A DNA stretch of 40,976 nucleotides from Acidithiobacillus ferriphilus (GTDB lineage: Bacteria; Pseudomonadota; Gammaproteobacteria; Acidithiobacillales; Acidithiobacillaceae), in the NCBI RefSeq assembly GCF_018854775.1, contig NZ_JAAZTY010000028.1, forward strand, positions 1-40,976, in the 5' to 3' direction. The position numbers and the translations under genes are program-made. Of the stretch, positions 33,296-40,976 are shown piece by piece; position 1 is the stretch's first letter; the number at the start of each line of letters is the position of its first letter. The notes beneath the pieces were generated by a model. It was given only the letters and a program-made list of their open reading frames with translations. It was not told the origin of the DNA and ran no database searches.

Positions 33296-34477
33296 TCATA
33301 CTGCCATCACTGGCATACGGTTCTCTGTGCTTGTCCACACCGCTTCGCATAGCAGCGTCGCCACAAGGTCGCGAACGCTTCTAATTTGTTGACCAAAGGG
33401 TAGCTGTCCGGCGCCGCGAAAAAACAGCCCATGCTGCACATCACCGCGTTGTGCGGCAGCCAACTGGGCCTCAATGCAGAATTGCCCGGAGGACGAATTA
33501 CCATCCTTGAACCCGCAATGTACCAAGCACTCCGTCTGACTTGGGCACAGCGAATGGTCTTGACTCGCGCAAGCACGCAGATTTTCCTCGCGTCCCAAGT
33601 AACGGCGCAACCAGGGAGTAAGCACTGCACGCGCGGGCAGACCTGCCGAGCTCATAAATGTCACGAGGTCTTTAGGCGTCGCATCGGCCAGGACACGCTT
33701 AAAATTGATGTGCGCATCGCCCTCGGTGCTTACAGCGAACGGGGTGCCCAACTGGGCCCCGCTCCCGCCGAGGGAAAATATCTCGCGCATTTCCTGAACC
33801 GAAGAGATTCCTCCAGCGGCGACGAGCGGGATCTGGTCGGCTTTCAGACCCAATTCTGCAAAGAGTTTGCGGATCGCGGGCAGGACATTTGCAAAACCAT
33901 ACTTGGGATTTGAAACATCCTCCAATCTGGTAGCTCCCAAGTGCCCGCCAGCGAATTGGGGATTCTCGATAACGATCGCGTCTGGAAGACGTTTCTGGCG
34001 CATCCAACGGCGCAGAACCAGCTGAACGCCGCGACCTTCGGAAAGAATCGGGATCAGCGCGACCTTGGGGAACTCCGCTGCCAGCGTTGGCAAATCCATG
34101 GGCAGGCCAGCGCCCACGACCACCGCGTTAACCCCGCTCTTGATAGCTTGAAGCACATGCTCCCGATAACCAGAAATGGCATGCATGACATTAACGGCGA
34201 TAAAGCCCTCTTTTCCTGCGATCCGGCGCGCTTCCCGGATCTCGCGATCCAACGCGATCAGGTTTGCCTTGGCCGAAGCTGCTGGATCTCTCAGGCGCCG
34301 CAAGGGTCGCATCAGATCCTCGTGTAAACGTCGTAGCTCCACGCTTGCGATGGTTCCAACAGCCCCCTCCGCCGCCACAGCCCCGGCTAAGCTATGTGCT
34401 GAAACACCAATGCCCATACCGCCCTGTATCACAGGGAGCAGGGACCGTCCTTTGATCTTTAGGTATGGCAAATCCAT
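33296..34477 (-). CDS. Nitronate monooxygenase-like flavoprotein
   Basis: This protein is 393 residues from the ATG at 34477, with GAGGTGG a few bases upstream; a GTG three codons earlier is the alternative. It begins LPVIQGGMGIGVSAHSLAGA, the FMN-binding start of the nitronate monooxygenase / 2-nitropropane dioxygenase TIM barrel. AAGGISSVQEM and LGGSGAQLGTPFAV are the conserved phosphate-binding loops. The family oxidises alkyl nitronates, but many members have other roles. The C-terminal 100 residues are unusually cysteine-rich (CASQDHSLCPSQTECLVHCG). It follows nrdG by 17 bases and probably belongs to the anaerobic reductase operon. Confidence 0.85.
   Translation of the reverse strand: MDLPYLKIKGRSLLPVIQGGMGIGVSAHSLAGAVAAEGAVGTIASVELRRLHEDLMRPLRRLRDPAASAKANLIALDREIREARRIAGKEGFIAVNVMHAISGYREHVLQAIKSGVNAVVVGAGLPMDLPTLAAEFPKVALIPILSEGRGVQLVLRRWMRQKRLPDAIVIENPQFAGGHLGATRLEDVSNPKYGFANVLPAIRKLFAELGLKADQIPLVAAGGISSVQEMREIFSLGGSGAQLGTPFAVSTEGDAHINFKRVLADATPKDLVTFMSSAGLPARAVLTPWLRRYLGREENLRACASQDHSLCPSQTECLVHCGFKDGNSSSGQFCIEAQLAAAQRGDVQHGLFFRGAGQLPFGQQIRSVRDLVATLLCEAVWTSTENRMPVMAV
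33302..33315. promoter_or_regulatory. Palindrome TGCCA-TCAC-TGGCA, candidate operator 2
   Basis: A perfect 5-4-5 palindrome sharing its arms with 33271-33284. It overlaps the last codons of the nitronate monooxygenase gene, encoding PVMA. Confidence 0.4.
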
Positions 34478-34494
34478 GTCAACCACCTCATTCG

Positions 34495-35181
34495 CTATCT
34501 AACCAATATATTTGGTACATAGGCGCGCAACCGAGCAACCAGATCACCATCTATTGTGGTGGGACTGGCAATCAACTCCAAATCTGCACATCCTGCCTTG
34601 TTAAAGCGTTGCAACACCCACCGAGATACACCAATCATTCGCAGTTCCTGAGCCATAAGAACAAGATCCGCGCCACTTAAAATAGTATTATGTATCGTTG
34701 TTCTGATCTCGCATGAAACATTTCTGGACAGCATCCGTTCGAGAGATTCTTTTACCTTGCCACCGCTTCCTGGTATGCGGGTGATATCGGGATAACGCGC
34801 AAATGGCGCCTTGACATCAAACCCAACCCAATCCAGATGGGGGAGCAGATTTGCAAAGTTGTGTGGATACAATCCCGACGTGTGCAGAGCGACATTGAAT
34901 CCCAATGCCTTTACTTGCTTAATTGCCAATAGCAACGATTTATGGACCGTTGGTTCGCCGCCACAAAAAGTTACCGCATCCAGTAATCCCTTGCGGGTAG
35001 TCAGCCACCCCATGATGGTAGACCATGACATAACCGACGATCCCTGCCCCGGCTGCAGGCTTGTATTATGGCAATAACGACAGCGACATGGACAACCTTG
35101 AGTATATATTACAGCACATAAATACCCCGGGTAATCTACCGTACTAAACTGGGAGAGACCAGCAACCGTCGGCAATGACAT
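34495..35181 (-). CDS. nrdG: Anaerobic ribonucleotide reductase activase (radical SAM, NrdG type)
   Basis: This protein is 228 residues from the ATG at 35181 (MSLPTVAGLSQFSTVDYPG), the usual family N-terminus; open codons up to 35358 overlap the glycyl-radical gene. The radical-SAM cluster motif CPCRCRYC fits CxxxCxxC, followed by HNTSL and TFCGGEPT. NrdG uses SAM to generate a glycyl radical on the anaerobic reductase. Here the target would be Gly31 of the small protein encoded directly upstream, 10 bases before this start. Confidence 0.9.
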   Translation of the reverse strand: MSLPTVAGLSQFSTVDYPGYLCAVIYTQGCPCRCRYCHNTSLQPGQGSSVMSWSTIMGWLTTRKGLLDAVTFCGGEPTVHKSLLLAIKQVKALGFNVALHTSGLYPHNFANLLPHLDWVGFDVKAPFARYPDITRIPGSGGKVKESLERMLSRNVSCEIRTTIHNTILSGADLVLMAQELRMIGVSRWVLQRFNKAGCADLELIASPTTIDGDLVARLRAYVPNILVR

Positions 35182-35191
35182 TGATTTATTG

Positions 35192-35404
35192 TCAATTATA
35201 ATGAGTCGATGGAGCGCCGCCCCCATCAAAACGCTTGGTCTCGATGAAATATTTACGTTCCAAATGCTCTCCCTGCTTACCGATATTAAACGACGAGGTC
35301 GGGCGATGATATCCCATAACCCTTGTCCAAACCTCACAGGGTTGCCTTTCGCTATCACTCAATTCAACTTCTATTAATCTTTCGTTGGATATCTCAGGAT
35401 ACAT
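35192..35404 (-). CDS. nrdD: Stand-alone glycyl-radical domain of anaerobic ribonucleotide reductase (NrdD C-terminal part)
   Basis: This 70-residue protein contains CEVWTRVMGYHRP and SSFNIGKQGEHLERKYF, which match the glycyl-radical loop that normally ends the NrdD chain; Gly31 would be the radical residue. It has its own ribosome-binding site (AAAGGAG, 6 bases before the ATG at 35404). It lies in the same frame as the large NrdD gene, separated by a TAA and five further codons. The large chain contains the zinc-site cysteines but no glycyl loop, so the two products must assemble to make an active enzyme. The simplest origin is fission of a once-continuous gene. Confidence 0.85.
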   Translation of the reverse strand: MYPEISNERLIEVELSDSERQPCEVWTRVMGYHRPTSSFNIGKQGEHLERKYFIETKRFDGGGAPSTHYN

Positions 35405-35422
35405 AATATTCTCCTTTTTAGG

Positions 35423-37450
35423 TTACGCAGAACGCCGCCGCTTTTCTGTGATGCGTTCCTGATCACAGATGGGACAAAATGGATGCTCACCCGCCAGGTA
35501 TCCATGCACCGGACAGATGGAAAAAATAGGGGTAACTGTAATGTACGGCAACCGAAATCGCTCCAGCGCGCGCCGCACCAGACGCTTGCAGCTTTCCGCA
35601 CTAGCGAGACGTTCGCCCATATACAGGTGAAGAACGGTCCCCCCCGTGTATTTGGCTTGCAAAGCCTCCTGTCGTTCCAATGCCTCAAACGGATCGTCCG
35701 TAAATCCAACCGGCAGTTGCGAAGAATTCGTGTAATAGGGTTTATCCGCCGTCCCGGCCTGTAAGATATCGGAAAACCGCTTGCGATCTTCTTTGGCGAA
35801 ACGATAGGTAGTCCCCTCCGCAGGTGTGGCCTCCAGATTGTACATATGACCTGTTTCCTCCTGAAAGGCGACCATGCGATTCCTGATATACTCTAAAAAT
35901 TCCAAGGCGAACGCATGACCCCAGGTCGTTGTGATATCCTCCCGATCCTCCGTAAGGTTGCGGATCATTTCATTGACCCCATTAATCCCAATGGTAGAAA
36001 AATGATTGCGCAGCGTGCCCAAATAACGTTTGGAGTAGGGAAACAATCCCGTGTCCATATGGCGCTGGATGATCTTACGTTTGATCTCCAGACTGCTTTT
36101 CGCCAACGCCAACAGATCATCGATGCGCTGGTAGAGACCATTGCCATCGTTTTTATGGAGGTAACCCAATCTGGCGCAATTAATCGTCACCACGCCAATG
36201 GAACCCGTCTGCTCCGCTGAGCCGAAAAGCCCATTACCGCGTTTGAGCAATTCACGCAGGTCGAGTTGGAGCCGACAGCACATAGAGCGCACCATATTGG
36301 GCTGGAGTTCAGAATTGATGAAATTCTGAAAGTAGGGCAGACCGTACTTTGCCGTCATGGCAAACAGTCTTTCGGCGTTTTCAGAATCCCACGAAAAATC
36401 AGCGGTTATGTTGTAGGTTGGGATGGGGAAGGTGAAAACGCGACCCTTGGCATCCCCTTCGCTCATCACCTCGATATAGGCGCGGTTGATCAAATCCATC
36501 TCCACCTGCAAGTCGCCATAGTGAAACGGCATCTCCTTTCCACCGATGACCGGAACCTGTTCCCGAAGATCTTCAGGACAGACCCAATCGAACGTTACGT
36601 TGGTAAAGGGGGTCTGGCTTCCCCAGCGGGAAGGCACGTTCAGGTTATAAATAAACTCTTGAATATTCTGGCGTACCGCGTCATAGGAAAGCCCATCCTT
36701 GCGGACAAACGGTGCCAGATAGGTATCAAATGAACTAAAAGCCTGCGCACCTGCCCATTCATTCTGCAAGGTGCCCAGAAAGTTTACCATTTGCCCCACC
36801 GCACTGGACAAATGACGGGGAGGTGCCGCTTCCACCTTCCCTGGCACGCCGTTAAAACCCTCATGCAACAAGGTTCGCAGCGACCACCCGGCACAATAAC
36901 CGGCCAGCATATCGAGATCATGGATATGAATGTCCGCCTCACGGTGAGCGGCACCAATTTCATCCGGATAGACATGACTCAGCCAGTAATTGGCGGTTAC
37001 CTTCCCCGCGACGTTCAGAATCAGGCCACCCAACGAATAACCTTGATTGGCATTCGCGTTGATTCGCCAATCCTCCCGATCCAGGTACTCATTTACCGAG
37101 GAAACGGCATTCACCGCGGTCAGACGATCCCGGCGCAAGCGTTGATGCTGTTCACGGTAAGCGATATAGGCGCGGGCCGTGCGGTAAAAGCCTTCATCCA
37201 TCAATGTTAATTCGACATGATCTTGAATCAGCTCAATCGTGGGGTCACGGTCGATAACGAGGGGCTGCAACTTGTTCAAAACCACTTCCGTAATTCGCCC
37301 AGCGACACTGGCATCAAATTCACCCGCCGCACGTCCCGCCCTGGTGATGGCTGCGCAAATTCGATCTGGATCGAAAGGTGTTCTTGTACCGTTTCGCTTA
37401 ATTACCAACGGTCCCACGCCGGCGGCTGTAAACCAGTCTGTATTGCGCAT
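35423..37450 (-). CDS. nrdD: Anaerobic (class III) ribonucleoside-triphosphate reductase large chain, lacking the glycyl-radical tail
   Basis: This protein is about 675 residues from the ATG at 37450 (MRNTDWFTAAG), with in-frame ATGs at 37483 and 37525 as alternatives. Near the start an ATP-cone reads VIKRNGTRTPFDPDRICAAI. The catalytic barrel has MCCRLQLDLRELL, GSIGVVTINCARLGY and EATPAEGTTYRFAKEDRKRF, all typical of NrdD. It ends CPVHGYLAGEHPFCPICDQE, the C-terminal zinc site, then RRRSA and a TAA. The radical glycine expected after that is on the next small gene. The enzyme makes deoxynucleotides without oxygen, useful during anaerobic iron respiration. Confidence 0.93.
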   Translation of the reverse strand: MRNTDWFTAAGVGPLVIKRNGTRTPFDPDRICAAITRAGRAAGEFDASVAGRITEVVLNKLQPLVIDRDPTIELIQDHVELTLMDEGFYRTARAYIAYREQHQRLRRDRLTAVNAVSSVNEYLDREDWRINANANQGYSLGGLILNVAGKVTANYWLSHVYPDEIGAAHREADIHIHDLDMLAGYCAGWSLRTLLHEGFNGVPGKVEAAPPRHLSSAVGQMVNFLGTLQNEWAGAQAFSSFDTYLAPFVRKDGLSYDAVRQNIQEFIYNLNVPSRWGSQTPFTNVTFDWVCPEDLREQVPVIGGKEMPFHYGDLQVEMDLINRAYIEVMSEGDAKGRVFTFPIPTYNITADFSWDSENAERLFAMTAKYGLPYFQNFINSELQPNMVRSMCCRLQLDLRELLKRGNGLFGSAEQTGSIGVVTINCARLGYLHKNDGNGLYQRIDDLLALAKSSLEIKRKIIQRHMDTGLFPYSKRYLGTLRNHFSTIGINGVNEMIRNLTEDREDITTTWGHAFALEFLEYIRNRMVAFQEETGHMYNLEATPAEGTTYRFAKEDRKRFSDILQAGTADKPYYTNSSQLPVGFTDDPFEALERQEALQAKYTGGTVLHLYMGERLASAESCKRLVRRALERFRLPYITVTPIFSICPVHGYLAGEHPFCPICDQERITEKRRRSA

Positions 37451-37640
37451 TAGGATACCCCCGCATGTGGTGAAAAACTCCATCCAGCAAAGACGGTTAG
37501 CCTGCACATGTAAATATAACAGCATGTGTATATATTTTTAGTATCTTCCACCAGATATTGCGCCTTTGTCAATGCCTGTATCCGTCGCTGCCAGCGCTCA
37601 TCCGGCAGGGGATTTTCTGGAACAAGGATCCTGAACAGCC

Positions 37641-37661
37641 TGTGGATAACTTTGTGGATAT
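37641..37661 (+). promoter_or_regulatory. Pair of DnaA boxes
   Basis: TGTGGATAA (37641-37649, exact consensus) and TGTGGATAT (37653-37661, one mismatch) are in direct orientation, 12 bases apart, in the origin spacer. Confidence 0.75.
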
Positions 37662-37813
37662 TTTATTGGCCAAGGCGTTCCGTCATGCCCGTGGAGTACC
37701 AACGCCGAACGGAACACTTCACGTAACAAAAAATATTTATATAATACAATAAATTAAACAATCTACTGAAACATGATTCAGAACAAGTTCACGTAACTGC
37801 CGTTTAATCTTTT

Positions 37814-37822
37814 TGTGGAAAA
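37814..37822 (+). promoter_or_regulatory. Degenerate DnaA box
   Basis: TGTGGAAAA differs from the consensus TGTGGATAA by one base (A for T) and has the same orientation as the pair at 37641-37661. Confidence 0.45.
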
Positions 37823-38030
37823 CTTTATCAAGCCGGGCAGGATCTTGGCTGTCAGCGCGGTTAAGATTCGTCCAGGTCCATGCCTGTTTTGTGCGTTTTT
37901 CCTACCGCCGGAGCAGCGCCCCGGTCATGGCTCGCCGCATCTTTGCCGCCACCTGGTCCGCCGACAACCGTCTCGCCGTCGGCTAGCGCATGGTGCCGCG
38001 CCCAAAATTCGTTTCATTAATAGAAAAATC

Positions 38031-38135
38031 GTATTCGTATAAATCATCATAAAAATCATACAGAAAATATCTAATAAATTATATTACATAATAATTTTAA
38101 ATAAATAAATATAATTAAAATATCATATAAACAAT
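38031..38135. other. AT-rich putative DNA unwinding element
   Basis: This stretch is nearly all A and T (for example 38081-38120), unlike the surrounding coding DNA. It lies about 260 bases ahead of dnaA and right of the DnaA boxes, as expected for the duplex-unwinding part of an origin. Confidence 0.6.
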
Positions 38136-38397
38136 ATGTTGAAAAATATATGGCAAGTTTACGGCTTGATAATGCCGCTATTTCATCAGAAAATTCGTCT
38201 CCGCCGAAAAATCGCCCATGCGGAGGATATGCTGGCATGCACCGCCACTCTTGGATATACTCCATCGACGGAGAATTATGATGAAATGCCCTTCCCGTTG
38301 CGGGGAGTGAGCCCACTCCGCTACCGCATGGCACAGAATATGGTAGCGACAGAGGGCACGGCACTGTTCACCTTTAGACCCTCTGACCAGGTTACGC

Positions 38398-39753
38398 ATG
38401 AGTAGTCATCCAGCGCCATCCGCGCTGCGCAACGGCGATGCCTTATGGGCGGCGCTGTGTGTGCAGTTGCAAGAACAAACCACCGCCCAGCAGTTCAATA
38501 CCTGGCTGCGCCCCCTTCGTGGCGAGTTGCATGGTAACGAGCTGCACCTTTTCGCACCCAATACCTTCGTCATGGAATGGGTGCGGGAAAGGCTGATAGA
38601 TCTACTGGAAACGGTACTCGGCGAGCTTGCACCCGGAATGATGCTTCGCCTGGAACTCAGCACCGACGGCGCGGCGGCCCTAGCCCCGGCGGCGGCTACT
38701 CCAGTCACTACTGCGATCACCGATCCTCGCAATGGCAACCGGCTCAACCCGGGCTTTTCCTTCAAGTCCTACGTCGCAGGCAAATCCAATCAGTTGGCCG
38801 TGGCAGCGGCCCTGCAGGTCGCCAAAAATCCGGGGAAATCCTACAACCCTCTGTATATCTATGGCGGCGTTGGGCTGGGCAAAACGCATCTCATGCAAGC
38901 GGTAGGAAATGCCATTCTCCAACGCGATGCCGATGCCAAGGTGCTCTACGTTACTTCCGAAGGCTTCATCATGGACATGGTGCGTTCTCTGCAACACAAC
39001 ACCATCAATGATTTCAAGCAGCGCTACCGCAAGCTGGATGCCCTGCTCATCGACGACATCCAGTTTTTTGCGGGCAAGGATCGTACCCAGGAAGAGTTTT
39101 TCCACACCTTCAATGCCCTTTTTGACGGCGGTCGGCAGATTATTATCACCTGCGACCGCTACCCAAAAGAGGTGGATCGCCTGGAAGAGCGACTGCAATC
39201 ACGCTTCGGCTGGGGGCTGACGGTCGCCATCCAACCCCATGACCTCGAAACCCGCATGGCCATTGTCCTCTGCAAAGCGGAAGAAAGCGGCATTGATCTG
39301 CCTGAAGAAGTGGCCTTTTTCATCGCCGAGAAAATCCGCTCCCATGTCCGCGAACTGGAAGGGGCGCTGCGTCGGATCATCGCCCATGTCAACTTCACCC
39401 ACAAGCCTTATAACCTGGATACCGCCCGGGAGGCCCTGCGTGACCTGATCGACGTGCAGAAGCGCATGGTCAGCCTCGACAACATCCAGAAAGTCGTGGC
39501 CGAGTATTTTCATATTCGCGGCTCCGACATGCAGTCCAAACGACGCAGTCGCAACATCGCCCGACCGCGCCAGATGGCCATGTGCCTGACCAAGGAACTT
39601 ACCAACCATAGCCTGCCGGAAATCGGCGAGGCCTTCGGCGGACGCGATCATACCACCGTCCTCCACGCCTGCCGCCAGATCGACAAATTACGTCAGGAAG
39701 ACACCCAGATGGATGAAGATTACCGCAATCTGCTACGGATTCTTGGCGCATGA
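38398..39753 (+). CDS. dnaA: Chromosomal replication initiator protein DnaA
   Basis: This 451-residue protein has an N-terminal domain I (residues 1-90, QQFNTWLRPL), a proline/alanine linker (91-110), the AAA+ domain with Walker A GGVGLGKT (156-163) and Walker B LLIDDIQFFAGKDRTQEEFF, sensor motif SRFGWGLTV, and a C-terminal DNA-binding domain with the DnaA signature GGRDHTTVLHACRQI. It binds DnaA boxes and melts the origin. The plus-strand gene is flanked on both sides by boxes, which may also regulate its own transcription. Confidence 0.99.
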   Translation: MSSHPAPSALRNGDALWAALCVQLQEQTTAQQFNTWLRPLRGELHGNELHLFAPNTFVMEWVRERLIDLLETVLGELAPGMMLRLELSTDGAAALAPAAATPVTTAITDPRNGNRLNPGFSFKSYVAGKSNQLAVAAALQVAKNPGKSYNPLYIYGGVGLGKTHLMQAVGNAILQRDADAKVLYVTSEGFIMDMVRSLQHNTINDFKQRYRKLDALLIDDIQFFAGKDRTQEEFFHTFNALFDGGRQIIITCDRYPKEVDRLEERLQSRFGWGLTVAIQPHDLETRMAIVLCKAEESGIDLPEEVAFFIAEKIRSHVRELEGALRRIIAHVNFTHKPYNLDTAREALRDLIDVQKRMVSLDNIQKVVAEYFHIRGSDMQSKRRSRNIARPRQMAMCLTKELTNHSLPEIGEAFGGRDHTTVLHACRQIDKLRQEDTQMDEDYRNLLRILGA

Positions 39754-40036
39754 TCCAGCACGCGCACAAACTGTGGATAAGGCCCTGTATAACTTATGTG
39801 CCAACTCTGTATGAAAAAGAGGGCCCTTTTTTATCCCCAAGCATACCGGCTTATCCACAACTTTCCGACAACTTGCCAAAGCCCATTCGTCTATCAAAAG
39901 TAATGGGTTATAACACCTTTCCACAAGCTAGCTGGCCATTAATAATAACAGTAGTTAAAAGGAAAAATATAAATTTTATATATAAAGCGGCCCGATCAGC
40001 CCCCTTTCAGACCTGGCACTCAAGGAGCAAACCCTG
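39754..40036. promoter_or_regulatory. dnaA-dnaN spacer with three DnaA boxes
   Basis: Boxes: TGTGGATAA at 39772-39780 (exact, plus), TTATCCCCA at 39831-39839 (minus, one mismatch) and TTATCCACA at 39851-39859 (exact, minus). The region turns AT-rich at 39941-39985. Together with the boxes left of dnaA this suggests a two-part origin or a DnaA-regulated dnaN promoter. Confidence 0.7.
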
Positions 40037-40976
40037 ATGAAAATCACCATAGATCGCGAAGATCTCCTGCCTATTCTGGCGAATATGGCAAATATTGCCG
40101 ACCGGCGACCGGTACAGCCTATTCTTGCCCATGTCCTCATCGAAGCCGCAGGGCAACATTGCCGATTCGTCGCCACGGACCTGGAAGTGCAGCTTTCCGC
40201 CGACCTGGATCATCCGGTAAATGCTCCAGGCACCTGTGCTGTACCGGCCCGCAAGCTCTATGACATCTGCCGCGCTTTACCCGAACACACACCCATAGAA
40301 TTTCACAAGGACGGGGAAAAGCTGCTCCTGAAAGCCGCTAAAAGTCGTTTCACCCTGCATGTGTTGCCCGCCGATCAATTTCCCTATCTCAGTACTCACA
40401 GCAGTCGTTGTCAGGGTAACTGCAATGCCAAAGCCTTTCGCGAAGCGCTTGCCGTCACCGCCAACACCATGGCACAGAATGATGCGCGGCTTTTTCTGAA
40501 CGGCGTCCTCATCGAGGTCGAAGGCCAGGAACTGCGTCTCGTAGCCACGGACGGTCATCGCCTGGCCATGATGACCCTGCCTTTTGCCAACAGTCTGGAA
40601 AGCGGAAGCTACCAGGCCATTCTGCCGCGCAAAGCCGTTCTCGAACTGCTGCGGATTCTCGATGATGGTGATATCGCATTGGAAATGTCGGACACCGGTT
40701 TCCTACTCAACGATGGCATGCAACAATTCGCCTGCAAACTCATCGACGCCAAATATCCCGATTACCGGCGGGTGATTCCTCAAGGACATCCTCGCTTCGC
40801 CATACTTAATCGCCAGACCTTCAAAAGCGCCTTGCAACAAAGCGATGTCCTGGTGAGCGACCGTAATCCGACCACCCATCTACACCTCAGCAACAACCAG
40901 ATGACCCTGCGCAGTTGCAATGAGGAACAGGAGGAAGGCGAGATCCAAATCCCCGTCGAGTACCAGAATGATACTC
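40037..40976 (+). CDS. dnaN: DNA polymerase III beta sliding clamp, N-terminal part (runs off the right edge)
   Basis: An ATG at 40037, with AAGGAG nine bases ahead, opens a frame that continues to the last base (313 codons). It starts MKITIDREDLLPILANMANI and contains NRxPVQPIL-type DRRPVQPILAHVLIE, FVATDLEVQLS, LNGVLIEVEGQELRLVATDGHRLAM and DYRRVIPQ, the typical beta-clamp repeats. The clamp encircles DNA and tethers polymerase III. The last third of the protein lies outside this window. Confidence 0.97.
   Translation, partial: MKITIDREDLLPILANMANIADRRPVQPILAHVLIEAAGQHCRFVATDLEVQLSADLDHPVNAPGTCAVPARKLYDICRALPEHTPIEFHKDGEKLLLKAAKSRFTLHVLPADQFPYLSTHSSRCQGNCNAKAFREALAVTANTMAQNDARLFLNGVLIEVEGQELRLVATDGHRLAMMTLPFANSLESGSYQAILPRKAVLELLRILDDGDIALEMSDTGFLLNDGMQQFACKLIDAKYPDYRRVIPQGHPRFAILNRQTFKSALQQSDVLVSDRNPTTHLHLSNNQMTLRSCNEEQEEGEIQIPVEYQNDT

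Larger units (their letters stand above)
37526..38397. other. Probable chromosomal replication origin, left arm (nrdD-dnaA spacer)
   Basis: These 872 bases lack a convincing gene. They contain DnaA-box-like 9-mers on the plus strand at 37641-37649 (TGTGGATAA), 37653-37661 (TGTGGATAT) and 37814-37822 (TGTGGAAAA), and a very AT-rich stretch at about 38031-38135 suited to duplex unwinding. A repeated TTCACGTAAC occurs at 37718-37727 and 37788-37797. Position directly upstream of dnaA supports an origin. The dnaA promoter should lie in 38136-38397. Confidence 0.75.

Noticed and set aside
37505-37545. Possible NrdR boxes upstream of nrdD (acatgtaaatataaca and tgtgtatatattttta)
   Set aside because: They only loosely resemble the palindromic NrdR consensus and do not make a phased pair; a motif scan would be needed.
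38136-38405. 89-codon plus-strand frame just ahead of dnaA
   Set aside because: No ribosome-binding site or recognisable family, begins in the AT-rich origin tract and runs into the dnaA start; probably chance.
39805-39830. AGGGCCCT flanked by A and T runs as a dnaA terminator
   Set aside because: The palindrome has no loop and the flanks do not pair evenly, so a stable hairpin is doubtful.
1-40976. CRISPR array, tRNA/rRNA genes, insertion sequences or prophage
   Set aside because: No regularly spaced repeats, tRNA-like segments, transposase or integrase genes were recognised by eye; a tool scan could still find small ones.

Overview
The window reads as chromosomal DNA of an iron- and sulfur-oxidising Acidithiobacillus (At. 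ferrooxidans/ferrivorans type), including the replication origin. This rests on three things: a cycA-sdrA-petA-petB-petC cytochrome bc1 operon followed by a Tat-exported high-potential iron-sulfur protein (the layout of the acidithiobacillus pet operons), a C5-pathway heme operon, and dnaA/dnaN at the right-hand end. The genus is inferred from family knowledge; no search was run.

Left third (1-18251, all on the minus strand): a cell-surface polysaccharide region in three blocks. Block A (1-12150) holds a partial GtrA protein, an FAD oxidoreductase, an NAD(P) epimerase-like protein, an 809-residue polytopic protein that looks like a GT-C glycosyltransferase, DprE2- and DprE1-like enzymes, a HAD-UbiA fusion resembling decaprenyl-phosphate phosphoribosyltransferase, and a 1274-residue methyltransferase plus two-GT2 fusion. 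Together these look like a complete mycobacterial-style route to a lipid-linked arabinofuranose (polyprenyl-P-ribose made, epimerised, flipped, transferred). Block B (12356-13914) is a Wzm/Wzt ABC polysaccharide exporter. Block C (14767-18251) is rmlA-C-D-B for dTDP-L-rhamnose, in ATGA-coupled order. A MazEF-type toxin-antitoxin pair sits between B and C.

Middle (18460-27346): an MFS transporter on the plus strand converges on a long minus-strand operon thiD-thiE-hemL-HIT-comEA-like-hemC-hemD-hemB-tonB-like, nearly every junction overlapping or a few bases apart. The hemD/hemB junction carries a 36-bp duplication of the hemB start that creates a 24-codon mini-ORF coupled at both ends. A PH-domain membrane protein precedes thiD.

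Right-centre (27602-32820): the minus-strand pet operon cycA-sdrA-petA-petB-petC-hip, with a separate mono-heme cytochrome c downstream. Its Rieske protein has an unusual CNHLCC first box. The 475-base spacer upstream contains spaced TGCCA/TGGCA palindromes.

Right (33296-37450): a class III (anaerobic) ribonucleotide reductase operon in which the large NrdD chain stops just after its zinc site, and the glycyl-radical tail is a separate 70-residue gene with its own Shine-Dalgarno sequence in the same frame. The radical-SAM activase and a nitronate monooxygenase-like gene follow.

Far right (37526-40976): the probable oriC (DnaA boxes and a very AT-rich tract), dnaA, a second DnaA-box cluster, and the start of dnaN.

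The strongest leads are the split NrdD, the arabinofuranose-type cluster in a Gram-negative acidophile, the beta-rich C-terminal module shared by two unrelated proteins of that cluster, and the duplicated hemD/hemB coupling mini-ORF.
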